Notes: generated by a model not told the origin, from the letters alone. Counted from the stretch's first letter, positions 18,475-27,134 are shown. The stretch is DNA of 45,055 nt from Flavobacterium psychrophilum (GCA_022730285.1 DZCQ01000021.1:1-45055), one strand, 5' to 3'. Made by a program: numbers and translations.

Positions 18475-18825
18475 ATGAAAAATAAAATAATATTTGCCAG
18501 TATCGCTGGTATGATAACATTTGCATTATCTAGTTTTAAATCTATTGAAATGCAAGAGCAATATACAGCAATTAACAAGGTAGAAACTAATTTTGATTTC
18601 AATAATCAAACTAATAATCAATCTAAAACTTCGTTAAGCTGTACAAAATGTCACGATTGTAAAAAAGACGAATCGTTAGAATATGAAAATCAAAAAAGCA
18701 GTGCAATAGACTATTTTGAAAATTTAGACCAAGAATCTAAAAATAGTCTTGACAGTAGCCGAAATTCCATAAACAAGGAATGGATTCAAGATGAAAACCC
18801 AGATAATTTTAAAATTTTAAAATAA
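18475..18825 (+). CDS. Small exported CxxCHxC protein (unknown function)
   Basis: This 116-residue protein has a signal peptide (about 1-20) and a polar, Asn/Ser/Glu-rich mature chain. The only Cys residues form SCTKCHDCKK: Cys56, Cys59, His60 and Cys62. CxxCH is the covalent haem c attachment motif, and the added Cys could instead make a metal-binding site. There is no obvious distal Met or His-rich fold, and the protein is short for a cytochrome. I do not recognise a family. The stop and the ATG of the kelch/T9SS gene overlap (TAATG), so the two are translationally coupled. The start at 18475 places the signal peptide at the N-terminus; the frame is open from 18448. Confidence 0.7.
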   Translation: MKNKIIFASIAGMITFALSSFKSIEMQEQYTAINKVETNFDFNNQTNNQSKTSLSCTKCHDCKKDESLEYENQKSSAIDYFENLDQESKNSLDSSRNSINKEWIQDENPDNFKILK

Positions 18826-20426
18826 TGAATAAGTATCTGTTAATAATTCTATTGTTTTTTTTAAATAAAGAAAACTTTGCACAAAACACATTTCCGTATG
18901 ATGTGGTGCTTACACCAATAGCCATTCCAAATCTTCCTGGATTGCATTCTTATGCATTTGCACAAGATAATGGAAAGTGGCTTGTTATAGGTGGTAGGAA
19001 AGATGGGATTCATGCCAGACAGCCTAATAGCTCTTTTCCTGCATTACAAAATAATACCGATATTTATGTAATAGATGTTAATACACAGCAATTTTGGTCT
19101 GCCTCATTAAATTCTCTTGCAACAGGAATAAAAGAGCAGTTACAATCTACCAATATGAATTTTCATCAAGAAGGAAACGCTCTTTTTATAATTGGAGGAT
19201 ATGCATTTTCGACTTCTGCTAATGACCATGTCACTTTTGATAAACTCACCTCAGTTGATGTGCCAAACTTGATAAATGCTATAATTAATGGAAATCCGAT
19301 AACTCCTTATTTTAAACAAATTTCAGACCCTATTTTTCAAAATTCTGGAGGGCAATTAGGTAAAATTGGTTCTGATTATTATTTGGTTGGAGGACAAATA
19401 TTTACAGGAAGATACAACCCCGGTGGAGGTCCATCATACGTACAAACTTATAAGGAAATGTATCAAAAATTTGCTATTGATAATTCAGGAACACAATTAA
19501 GTATTGCTAACTATTCATCTGTTTCAGACCCTGTACATTTACATCGTAGAGATTACAATTTGGTACCACAAATATTTCCAAATGGCGAAGAAGGCTATAC
19601 TATATCTTCTGGAGTTTTTCAAGTAAATGTGGCATTACCATTTCTTTATCCTGTAGATATTAAAGCTAGTGGGTATTATCCTCAAACACAATTTAATCAG
19701 TATTTAAGCAATTACCATTCTGGAAAAGTTGGAATATATGATTTAGCAAATAATAGAATGCATTCGTTATTTTTTGGAGGAATTAGTCAGCATTATTATA
19801 ATGGAATTAACTTGGTTCAAGACGATAACTGTCCGTTTGTTAAAACAATTAGTAGAGTTACTCGTTTAGCAAATGGAACGTTATCAGAACATAATTTTCC
19901 AGTAGAAATGCCTAATTTAAAAGGTTCAGGAGCAGAATTTATTCCTAATACAAATTTGCCTCATTATGCTAACGAAGTTATTAAGCTGAATGATATTGCT
20001 ACACCAGAGATAGTAATTGGTCACTTGTATGGAGGAATTCAAAGTCCTTCAATAAATGCTTTTACAGATAATCAAACAGATTTAACAAGTGCAGACCCAA
20101 CAATTTATGAAGTAAAGCTTATATATAATCCAAATTTAAGTGTTGTAGATATTGATGGCACAAATGCTTTTAAATTCACAGTTACTCCTAATCCTGCAAC
20201 AAGCAATATTGTTAAAGTGCAATTTAATTTGCCATTTTCGTCAAGTTTAGACTATTTTATAACTTCTATAGATGGAAAATTGTTAGATGATGGAGAAATT
20301 GAGGGAGTAAAACAAGGGGTAAACACCATGGATTTTAGACTTGAAACCGCTAACCAAAAAATGGTGATTTTAACCTTTGTTTTTGATAATAAATTTTATG
20401 CAAGTCAAAAAATAATTCTCAAATAA
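18825..20426 (+). CDS. Kelch-like surface protein with T9SS C-terminal sorting domain
   Basis: This 533-residue exported protein has a signal peptide (1-19, ending FAQ). The main body has repeated kelch-like blades (KWLVIGGRKDG, NALFIIGGYAF, SDYYLVGGQIF, HSLFFGGISQ), suggesting a beta-propeller. The last 80 residues or so start VTPNPATSNIVKV and end YASQKIILK, the typical type A T9SS sorting domain, so the protein should cross the outer membrane by the type IX system and be attached to the surface or released. Copper-oxidase residues of galactose oxidase could not be placed. Its ATG overlaps the stop of the CxxCHxC gene by one base. Its binding partner or substrate is unknown. Confidence 0.85.
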   Translation: MNKYLLIILLFFLNKENFAQNTFPYDVVLTPIAIPNLPGLHSYAFAQDNGKWLVIGGRKDGIHARQPNSSFPALQNNTDIYVIDVNTQQFWSASLNSLATGIKEQLQSTNMNFHQEGNALFIIGGYAFSTSANDHVTFDKLTSVDVPNLINAIINGNPITPYFKQISDPIFQNSGGQLGKIGSDYYLVGGQIFTGRYNPGGGPSYVQTYKEMYQKFAIDNSGTQLSIANYSSVSDPVHLHRRDYNLVPQIFPNGEEGYTISSGVFQVNVALPFLYPVDIKASGYYPQTQFNQYLSNYHSGKVGIYDLANNRMHSLFFGGISQHYYNGINLVQDDNCPFVKTISRVTRLANGTLSEHNFPVEMPNLKGSGAEFIPNTNLPHYANEVIKLNDIATPEIVIGHLYGGIQSPSINAFTDNQTDLTSADPTIYEVKLIYNPNLSVVDIDGTNAFKFTVTPNPATSNIVKVQFNLPFSSSLDYFITSIDGKLLDDGEIEGVKQGVNTMDFRLETANQKMVILTFVFDNKFYASQKIILK

Positions 20427-20467
20427 ATTAATACAAATTTTAGTAAACTAATTTAAAATAAAAAATT

Positions 20468-21061
20468 ATGAAAAATATAATTTTAGTTGTCTTTTTAGCC
20501 TTAGGCCTAAGCAACTGTTCTAAAGATGAAAAAAATGGTGCATTAACAGAAAATGAATCTAGTGACTTAAAATTCTTACGAGAAGAAGAAAAATTAGCTA
20601 GAGACGTTTATATGTATGCATATAACAAATACCAAGTTGCTATATTTGATAATATTTTCAAAAGCGAACAAAAACACATGGACGCAGTTTTGAATATTCT
20701 TAGCAAATACGAAATTTCAGATCCAGCATCTACAGAAGTAGGAGTTTTTGTAAACCCTGAATTGCAACTTACTTATAACGATTTAGTTAGTAAAGTGAAT
20801 ATATCTCTAACCGAAGCCTTAAAAGTTGGAGCAACTATAGAAGATTTAGATATAAACGATATTAATGCTTTTATTTCAAATACCACAAAAAATGATTTGT
20901 TAAAAGTATATGGCAATTTAAATTGTGGTTCAAAAAATCATATTCGTTCCTTTACAGCCGAATTAACAAATAATGGAATAACTTACGTACCACAATTTAT
21001 TTCAATTGAAACGTACAATTCAATTTTAAGTTCTCCTAATGAATCTTGTGGAAAAAATTAA
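20468..21061 (+). CDS. DUF2202 ferritin-like lipoprotein
   Basis: This 197-residue protein has an N-terminal signal ending GLSNC (Cys17), which suggests a lipoprotein, and a DUF2202 domain from about 30 to 190. Four-helix ferritin-like metal-ligand motifs are readable: LREEEKLARDVY (Glu), SEQKHMDAV (ExxH), and a C-terminal SKNHIRSF (His). Such proteins are thought to bind a di-metal site, but the reaction is unproven. It lies 41 nt after the kelch gene on the same strand with no promoter box between, and is closed by a strong terminator at 21118-21165, so it is the last gene of the exported cluster. Confidence 0.85.
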   Translation: MKNIILVVFLALGLSNCSKDEKNGALTENESSDLKFLREEEKLARDVYMYAYNKYQVAIFDNIFKSEQKHMDAVLNILSKYEISDPASTEVGVFVNPELQLTYNDLVSKVNISLTEALKVGATIEDLDINDINAFISNTTKNDLLKVYGNLNCGSKNHIRSFTAELTNNGITYVPQFISIETYNSILSSPNESCGKN

Positions 21062-21117
21062 TAATAAATTAGAGTTTATTTGCACTGAATAGCGCTAGAA
21101 ATAAATACTTTACCCAT

Positions 21118-21165
21118 AAAACTCAAATAATATAATGCTAAATTTATATTATTTGAGTTTTTTTA
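21118..21165. terminator. Strong bidirectional terminator
   Basis: A perfect 18-bp stem (21118-21135 with 21144-21161) has an 8-nt loop and T tracts on both exits. It lies 57 nt after the DUF2202 stop and 18 nt after the end of the convergent phosphodiesterase gene, so it serves both. Confidence 0.87.
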
Positions 21166-21178
21166 CTTAAAATCAGCA

Positions 21179-21673
21179 CTATCTTTTACCAAGTTCTATA
21201 ATCTCAAGGTTTTTGATAGTAGCACCATCTATTGTAAATCGTAGCATAGTTCGTATAAAATGGAATCCACTTTTGCCACAAGCACCAGGATTTAAGTGTA
21301 ATAAGTCAAATTCTTTATCATATTGCACTTTTAAAATATGCGAATGTCCACAAATAAAAATTTTAGGCTTGCTACTTGCCAATTCTGCTTTAATAGCAGC
21401 GGGATATTTTCTAGGATAGCCACCAATATGTGTTATCCAAACCGAAACATCTTCACACATAAACTTTTGATGACGTGGAAATTCTATTCGTAATTTTGCA
21501 TCATCAATATTTCCAAAAACAGCAATAATAGGCTTTATTTTTTTAATTGTATCTATAACCTCTATGTTTCCAATGTCTCCAGCATGCCAAACTTGGTCAC
21601 ACTGCTCTACATATTTTAAAATTGAGTTATCCACGTGGCTATGTGTATCCGAAAGTAAAAGTATTTTTTTCAA
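21179..21673 (-). CDS. YfcE-like metallophosphodiesterase
   Basis: This 164-residue calcineurin-like phosphodiesterase is of the YfcE/MJ0936 type. The metal-binding motifs are all present: SDTHS at 8-12, GDIG at 37-40, FGNID, a His in THIGG, and GHSH followed by NPG. No signal peptide is present. The start codon is TTG at 21673: the typical MKKILLLSDTH begins there and no ATG exists upstream or before the first motif. A minus-strand -7 box (21691-21698) lies 17 nt upstream. The substrate is unknown; cyclic phosphodiesters are the usual in-vitro substrates. Confidence 0.88.
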   Translation of the reverse strand: MKKILLLSDTHSHVDNSILKYVEQCDQVWHAGDIGNIEVIDTIKKIKPIIAVFGNIDDAKLRIEFPRHQKFMCEDVSVWITHIGGYPRKYPAAIKAELASSKPKIFICGHSHILKVQYDKEFDLLHLNPGACGKSGFHFIRTMLRFTIDGATIKNLEIIELGKR

Positions 21674-21685
21674 AGTAAAAATTTA

Positions 21686-21715
21686 TTGTCCAAATATATA
21701 AAATTAGTATCTTTG
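21686..21715 (+). promoter_or_regulatory. Complete promoter for the cysteine desulfurase gene
   Basis: TTG at 21686-21688, exactly 19 nt, and TATCTTTG at 21708-21715 match the Bacteroidota consensus. The ATG at 21722 follows after only 6 nt, so the transcript should be leaderless or nearly so. The divergent -7 box of the phosphodiesterase gene lies inside its spacer. Confidence 0.75.
21691..21698 (-). promoter_or_regulatory. Candidate -7 box for the phosphodiesterase gene
   Basis: On the minus strand this reads TATATTTG, 17 nt before the TTG start at 21673. It is nested in the 19-nt spacer of the opposite promoter. No -33 element is seen at standard spacing. Confidence 0.5.
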
Positions 21716-21721
21716 TATCTC

Positions 21722-22849
21722 ATGAAAAATGTATATTTAGATAACGCATCTACAACAGCAATAAGACCTGAAGTAATTACCGAAATGGTAAATGTTTTAA
21801 ATACTAATTATGGAAATCCTTCCTCTACTCATTTTTATGGGAGAAATGCTAAAAATAGTATCGAACTATCTAGAAAAAGTATCGCAAAAGAACTGAATAT
21901 TAGCAGTCAAGAAATTATTTTTACCTCAGGTGGTACCGAAGCTAATAACTTAATTCTTCAATCTTGTGTAGAAGATTTAAAAGTAACAAGAATTATTACC
22001 AGTAAAATAGAGCATCATGCAGTTTTAAAAAATATTGAATATTTAGAAAAAGAACAAAATATTTTAGTAGATTATGTAAACATTGAACAATCTGGAGAAA
22101 TTGATATGGTGCATCTTTCTAAATTATTGATGCAAGATGGCTTGATTTTGGTAAGTTTAATGCATGTAAACAATGAGATTGGAACTATCTTAGATATAGA
22201 AAGAGTAGCAAAATTGTGCAAACAAAGCAATGCATATTTCCATACCGATACTATCCAATCTATTGGAAAAATACCAATAAATTTAGCAGAAACGCCAATA
22301 GACTTCTTGGTAGCAAGTGCACACAAATTTCATGGCCCTAAAGGAATTGGCTTTGCATTTATCCGAAAAGGAATATACTTGCAACCACATATTTTTGGAG
22401 GAGAACAAGAAAAAGGACTGCGAGCAGGAACAGAAAATATTGCAGGAATTGTTGGAATGAGTAAAGCATTGAATTATGCTTACACAAATCTAGAATTTGA
22501 AAAAAAATATATTTCGGACTTAAAGTTATATACCCAAATAGAACTTACAAAAGCATTTAGTAACATTCAATTTATTGCAGAAAATAATTCTATTTTTTCC
22601 ATTTTGAATGTAATTTTACCAATTTCTCCAAGCAAATCGTCCCTGTTGTTATTCCATTTAGATCTTAAAGGAATTGCAATTTCCAGAGGCAGTGCATGTC
22701 AATCTGGAAGTTCTAAACCTTCACACGTTTTAGCCGAAATAGTAGATGCTAAAAATCTAGAATTTCCAAACCTCCGAATATCCTTTAGTTGTTACAATAC
22801 TAAAAAGGAAATAGATTATCTTGTAGAAAATTTAGTATTATTACAATAA
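21722..22849 (+). CDS. Cysteine desulfurase (NifS/IscS family)
   Basis: This PLP enzyme takes sulfur from cysteine for Fe-S clusters or thio-modified tRNA. The 375 residues start with the classic YLDNASTTAI. The PLP site is SAHKFHGPKG (catalytic Lys), with HH near 98-99, MHVNNEIGT, HTDTIQSIGK and GGEQEKGLRAGTEN. The catalytic Cys lies in RGSACQSGS in a short loop, as in group II (SufS-like short-loop or NifS-like) enzymes. The ATG at 21722 is chosen because a complete promoter ends 6 nt before it. No scaffold (iscU or suf) genes are adjacent in the window. Confidence 0.93.
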   Translation: MKNVYLDNASTTAIRPEVITEMVNVLNTNYGNPSSTHFYGRNAKNSIELSRKSIAKELNISSQEIIFTSGGTEANNLILQSCVEDLKVTRIITSKIEHHAVLKNIEYLEKEQNILVDYVNIEQSGEIDMVHLSKLLMQDGLILVSLMHVNNEIGTILDIERVAKLCKQSNAYFHTDTIQSIGKIPINLAETPIDFLVASAHKFHGPKGIGFAFIRKGIYLQPHIFGGEQEKGLRAGTENIAGIVGMSKALNYAYTNLEFEKKYISDLKLYTQIELTKAFSNIQFIAENNSIFSILNVILPISPSKSSLLLFHLDLKGIAISRGSACQSGSSKPSHVLAEIVDAKNLEFPNLRISFSCYNTKKEIDYLVENLVLLQ

Positions 22850-22920
22850 ATTTTAAAAAATCATTGCTTCTTGTTGCTAATTTTAACGCATTATTAACAG
22901 CTAAATCCATATTTTAAAAA

Positions 22921-22928
22921 TAATTTTG
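22921..22928 (+). promoter_or_regulatory. Candidate -7 box for the thioredoxin-like lipoprotein
   Basis: TAATTTTG matches TAnnTTTG, 18 nt before the ATG at 22947. No TTG is present at 19 nt spacing. Confidence 0.45.
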
Positions 22929-22946
22929 TATTATAAAATAAGCCAA

Positions 22947-24332
22947 ATGACATTTTATTTCCAAAAGATAGTTTTTATAATTGCAATTTTAACTTCATTA
23001 ATTTCTTGTAATCAAGTTTTTGATACAAACAAAAATACTATGTACTTTGGAGGAGAAATTATTAACCCAAATTCTAGGGTTTTATATCTCTTGAAAAATA
23101 ACGAAATTATAGATACAATACAACTAGACGAGAAAAATAGATTTTTTAAAAAATACGATTCTTTAACTCCTGGAATGTATAGTTTTAGACATGACCCTGA
23201 ATATCAGTATATTTATTTTGACAAAAACGATAGTTTAATGATTCGGTTAAACACCAATGATTTTGATAATTCTTTAACTTTTTGTGGTCGTGGAGACGAA
23301 AAAAACAATTTCTTAATGGAGTTGTTTCTTAAAAATGAGAAGAACAAGAACGACAGCTTTGATCTATTTGATAAAGATTATGATACTTTTTCAAAAAAAA
23401 CAAATCAAAATTATCAAGTAAATAATGCTTTTTATAATAGAAGAAAAAGCGAAATAAATTGGGATTCGGATTTTGATGTATATGCAAATGCGATGTTACA
23501 AATGCCTTATTTTACTAAAAAAGAAATGTATCCATTGCTTCATAAAAAAAGAACTAGTAATGGAATTGCTTTAAATTTACCTAAAAACTATTACAGTTTT
23601 AGAAACGATATACAGTTTAACAATGAAAAATTAACAACTTTTTCTCCATTTGTAAGATATTTAACTGCAATGCTTAATAATAGTACCTACAATAATAAAA
23701 TGGAAAATACATTGCAAGAAAACATAAATAAACTCAACGTTGCAGACTCTATTTTTACAAATCAAAAAACAAAAAATGCTATTTTAAATAATATTGCATT
23801 CATGTATTTGTTAGAAGACCAGAATATGACTAATAATAAAGCTTTTTTGAAAAAATATTTTAAATTATCTACCGATACAGTCAAAAAACAAGAAATAAAA
23901 AATATAGAAAATTCTATTCAAAAATTATTAATTGGAAATTATTTACCAAATGTTGAGCTAATAGATTCCACTAAGCAAGTACAAAATTTAAAAATATTAT
24001 TCCCTAAAAAGACAGTTCTATTTTTCTGGACTTCTGAGGCAAAATCACATTTAGAATTAGTACATCAAAGAGTTTCGGAATTAAAACAAAAACACCCTAA
24101 TTGGAATTTTGTATCTGTAAATATTGATGATTCTGAAAACAAATGGTTAGAAATGTTGAAAAAATACCAATTTAAAAACACGACTGAACTTCATGCTAAA
24201 AATTTTGCAGCTATAAAAAACAACTGGGTTATTACTAAAATTCATCGTGCAATGCTACTAGATGCAGGAGGTAAAATTAACAATGCTTTTGTTAGTATTT
24301 TTGATGCAGATTTTGAAAATAAATTGCATTAA
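22947..24332 (+). CDS. Thioredoxin-fold lipoprotein without redox cysteines (TlpA-like)
   Basis: This 461-residue lipoprotein has a signal peptide ending LISC with Cys21. The N-terminal part (about 30-120) resembles the DUF4369-type beta domain found in Bacteroidota TlpA-like proteins. A long helical middle follows, then a C-terminal thioredoxin-like fold (about 330-460) with the strand KTVLFFWTSEAKSH at the position of the active-site loop. Where TlpA has WCxxC, this protein has WTSEAKSH, so there is no redox pair. It should therefore bind or scaffold rather than exchange disulfides. It lies between the desulfurase and the DHH gene on the same strand, with its own -7 box. Confidence 0.75.
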   Translation: MTFYFQKIVFIIAILTSLISCNQVFDTNKNTMYFGGEIINPNSRVLYLLKNNEIIDTIQLDEKNRFFKKYDSLTPGMYSFRHDPEYQYIYFDKNDSLMIRLNTNDFDNSLTFCGRGDEKNNFLMELFLKNEKNKNDSFDLFDKDYDTFSKKTNQNYQVNNAFYNRRKSEINWDSDFDVYANAMLQMPYFTKKEMYPLLHKKRTSNGIALNLPKNYYSFRNDIQFNNEKLTTFSPFVRYLTAMLNNSTYNNKMENTLQENINKLNVADSIFTNQKTKNAILNNIAFMYLLEDQNMTNNKAFLKKYFKLSTDTVKKQEIKNIENSIQKLLIGNYLPNVELIDSTKQVQNLKILFPKKTVLFFWTSEAKSHLELVHQRVSELKQKHPNWNFVSVNIDDSENKWLEMLKKYQFKNTTELHAKNFAAIKNNWVITKIHRAMLLDAGGKINNAFVSIFDADFENKLH

Positions 24333-24379
24333 TTTCTCTTTTTTTACTAACTACTCTAAAAAAAATGTATTTTCGCAAC

Positions 24380-25402
24380 ATGATGCAGCCTATCGAAGTT
24401 CAAGAAATAAAAACACTATTGTCTATTCCAAAAAGAATCACAATTGTCCCACATAGAAATCCAGATGGAGATGCAATGGGTTCTTCATTAGCTCTATATC
24501 ATTTTTTAAAATTGCTAAATCAGGAAGTAGTTGTTGTAGTTCCTAATGAATTTCCTTCTTTTTTAGCATGGCTACCTGCCACTGACAAAGTGCTAATCTT
24601 TGAGAGCGACCAAGAAATTTGTAAAGAAGTTATAAAACAATCCGATATAATTTTTACCCTAGATTTTAACGCTTTGCATCGGGTTGGAGACATCATGAAA
24701 CCTAGTTTAGAGGCATTTGATAAGATTTTTATCATGATAGATCATCATCAAATGCCAGATAATTTTGCAAATTATACTTATTCTGACACACAATATGGTT
24801 CTACTTGCGAAATGATTTACCATTTTATCCATCATTTAGAACAAGAAAGTTATATAAACAAAACCATTGCAACTTGTATTTATACTGGAATTGTTACAGA
24901 TTCTGGATCCTTTAGATTCCCTAAAACTACCAGCACAACACATCGGATAGTTGCAAATTTGATTGATATTGGAATTGAAAATAGTACAATTCACAACCAA
25001 CTATTTGATACAAGTTCTTATTCAAAATTGCAATTATTAGGGAGAGCACTTCAAAACATGAAAATTTTGACAGATTGCAGTACTAGTTATATCACTTTAT
25101 CTCAGCAGGAATTAGATACTTTTAATTTCCAAAAAGGAGATACCGAAGGAATTGTAAATTATGGTTTAAGTATAAAAGGCATTAATTTTGCAGCAATTTT
25201 TATCGAAAATAAAACAGAGGGAATAATAAAAATATCCTTTAGATCACAGGGTCTTTTTGATGTAAATGAATTTGCACGAGATTATTTTGAAGGTGGAGGT
25301 CATTGCAATGCCGCAGGTGGAAAATCTAATTTAAGCCTGACAGAAACAGTACAAAAATTTGAGGATATTGTAAATAAAATTAAAAAAAATAATAATGTAT
25401 AA
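24380..25402 (+). CDS. DHH-family phosphoesterase (NrnA-like)
   Basis: This 340-residue cytoplasmic enzyme resembles NrnA, which degrades nanoRNA and dephosphorylates pAp. The DHH domain has HRNPDGDAMGSS, DFN, GIVTDSGSF and IDHHQ; the DHHA1 domain ends with GGGHCNAAGG. All metal-binding positions are intact. The frame opens at 24365, but the first ATG there overlaps a near-consensus -7 element TATTTTCG (24368-24375), so the ATG at 24380 is preferred, with 4 nt between them. Its 3' end overlaps gldI by 8 nt. A DHH gene directly before gldI is a conserved arrangement in gliding Bacteroidota, as far as I recall. Confidence 0.92.
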   Translation: MMQPIEVQEIKTLLSIPKRITIVPHRNPDGDAMGSSLALYHFLKLLNQEVVVVVPNEFPSFLAWLPATDKVLIFESDQEICKEVIKQSDIIFTLDFNALHRVGDIMKPSLEAFDKIFIMIDHHQMPDNFANYTYSDTQYGSTCEMIYHFIHHLEQESYINKTIATCIYTGIVTDSGSFRFPKTTSTTHRIVANLIDIGIENSTIHNQLFDTSSYSKLQLLGRALQNMKILTDCSTSYITLSQQELDTFNFQKGDTEGIVNYGLSIKGINFAAIFIENKTEGIIKISFRSQGLFDVNEFARDYFEGGGHCNAAGGKSNLSLTETVQKFEDIVNKIKKNNNV

Positions 25403-25958
25403 AAACATATTTTTTCTATTTCTAGTAAGTTTAATTGTAAGTTGCAATGCAAAACAAGAACCTAGAAGACCTATTTCACAATCTTCGGGTGAGTTTATGA
25501 AAGAATCTATAGAACGAAACAAAAAATTAATTAAAACAGAGGAACTTGCAATTGCAAATTTAATAAAAAACGATACTACACATAAATATATTACGTCAAA
25601 TAAAGGATTTTGGTATTTTTATACTCATAAAAATGAAATAAATACTTCTGCTCCCAAAAAAGGCGATATAGTTTTGTATGATTATGAAATTTTAGATTTA
25701 AAAGGAGATACCATTTATTCGCAAAAAGAATTAAAAACACAGCAATATGTAGTAGATAAACAGGACATTATGATTGGACTTCAAGATGGAATTAAATTGA
25801 TGCAAAAGGGAGAAAAAGCAACTTTTTTATTACCTTCGCACAAAGCTTATGGATATCATGGGGATAATAACAAAATTGGAATAAATGTTCCATTAATTTG
25901 TAATGTAACTATTAAGGATGTTAAAACAAACATAATCCCTGTAAATAACAATAAATAA
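25395..25958 (+). CDS. gldI: Gliding motility lipoprotein GldI (FKBP-type PPIase)
   Basis: This is a periplasm-facing lipoprotein of 187 residues; the signal ends LIVSC with Cys17. The mature N-terminus (RRPISQSSGEFMKESIERNKK) carries the GldI-specific segment; quoted here are RRPISQSSG and FMKESIERNKK. The FKBP domain follows (about 85-178) with GDIVLYDYEI, IMIGLQDGIKLMQKGEKA and LPSHKAYGYHG. GldI is needed for gliding in Flavobacterium and is thought to help fold Gld/Spr proteins. It overlaps the DHH gene by 8 nt and is 18 nt before a second PPIase gene. It implies that the organism has gliding or T9SS machinery elsewhere. Confidence 0.92.
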   Translation: MYKNIFFLFLVSLIVSCNAKQEPRRPISQSSGEFMKESIERNKKLIKTEELAIANLIKNDTTHKYITSNKGFWYFYTHKNEINTSAPKKGDIVLYDYEILDLKGDTIYSQKELKTQQYVVDKQDIMIGLQDGIKLMQKGEKATFLLPSHKAYGYHGDNNKIGINVPLICNVTIKDVKTNIIPVNNNK

Positions 25959-25976
25959 CAATAATTATTAACTAAA

Positions 25977-27071
25977 ATGAATCGAATGACAAGTCTATTT
26001 TTAAGTTTATTTGCATTACTTTTTTCTTGTAAAACACAACAAAATTTACCTGATGGAATATATGCAGAATTAGAAACCAGTAAAGGAACAATTTTACTAG
26101 AATTAGAATATAAAAAAGCACCAGTTACGGTTGCTAATTTTATATCGTTAGCAGAAGGTACAAATACAATGGTTAGCGAAAAATTTAAAGGAAAACATTT
26201 TTACGACGGATTAAAATTCCACAGAGTAATTGCAGATTTTATGATACAAGGTGGAGACCCAGACGGAAATGGTTCTGGTGGACCAGGCTATAAATTTAAA
26301 GATGAATTTGTAGAAGATTTAAAAATGGATAAACCTGGGGTTTTGGCAATGGCAAATGCAGGGCCAGGTACTAACGGGAGTCAATTTTTTATTACACACA
26401 AAGAAACAAATTATTTAAATGGACGCCACACAGTGTTTGGAAAAGTAATTACTGGTCAAGATGTGGTAAACAAAATTGCACAAGATGATAAAATTATCAA
26501 AATAAAAATTATTAGAGTTGGTAAAGAAGCTAAAAAGTTTGATGCTGCTAAAATTTTTAAAGAGCATTTTGCCATAGAAGAAGAAGCTAAAAAAGCAGAA
26601 AATGCCAAATATGCAAAAGTAAAAGCTGAAAAAGTTGCTTATTTTACAAAAGAAAAAGCCATAGGAACAAAAACTGATTCAGGACTTATTTATACCATTG
26701 TAAAAAAAGGAACAGATACAAAACCTGCTACAGGAAGCACAGTATATGTACATTATGCTGGATATTTTGAAGACGGAAGTTTATTTGATTCAAGTTATGA
26801 AGAAGTAGCTAAATCTTACGGAAAGTTTGACAAAAACAGAGCGTTACAAAATGGATACCAACCTTTTCCGTTTCAAGCAGGAAAAAAAGACGGATTAATA
26901 CCTGGTTTTTTAGAAGGATTAGATAAAATGAATATTGGAGAAAAAGCTCTTATTTTCTTGCCTGCAAATTTAGGATATGGTGCTCAAGGGGCTGGCGATG
27001 TAATTCCACCAAACACTAATTTGGTTTTTGAATTAGAATTGTTAGACACATTGCCAACCGCAAAAAAATAA
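25977..27071 (+). CDS. Lipoprotein peptidyl-prolyl isomerase, cyclophilin-FKBP fusion
   Basis: This 364-residue lipoprotein (signal ends LLFSC, Cys18) joins two unrelated proline isomerases. The cyclophilin domain is at about 27-185 ([41 protein letters not shown]). A charged Ala/Lys/Glu helix follows (about 186-225), then an FKBP domain at about 235-360 ([53 protein letters not shown]). Both active sites look intact. It should act in the periplasm on outer-membrane or exported proteins. It is cotranscribed with gldI and ends at a strong terminator. Confidence 0.92.
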   Translation: MNRMTSLFLSLFALLFSCKTQQNLPDGIYAELETSKGTILLELEYKKAPVTVANFISLAEGTNTMVSEKFKGKHFYDGLKFHRVIADFMIQGGDPDGNGSGGPGYKFKDEFVEDLKMDKPGVLAMANAGPGTNGSQFFITHKETNYLNGRHTVFGKVITGQDVVNKIAQDDKIIKIKIIRVGKEAKKFDAAKIFKEHFAIEEEAKKAENAKYAKVKAEKVAYFTKEKAIGTKTDSGLIYTIVKKGTDTKPATGSTVYVHYAGYFEDGSLFDSSYEEVAKSYGKFDKNRALQNGYQPFPFQAGKKDGLIPGFLEGLDKMNIGEKALIFLPANLGYGAQGAGDVIPPNTNLVFELELLDTLPTAKK

Positions 27072-27089
27072 TTTTCTTTAGAAATAATT

Positions 27090-27134
27090 TATCCAATGTA
27101 AAAAGTAATTTTATTTTTACATTGGATATTTTTT
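27090..27134 (+). terminator. Terminator after the gldI operon
   Basis: A perfect 15-bp stem (27090-27104 with 27114-27128) has a 9-nt loop and eight T downstream, starting at 27129. It begins 19 nt after the isomerase stop codon. Confidence 0.87.

Noticed and set aside
18825..20426. Kelch protein as galactose oxidase
   Set aside because: The kelch pattern is clear, but the copper-ligand and Cys-Tyr residues could not be placed, so no enzyme function is claimed.
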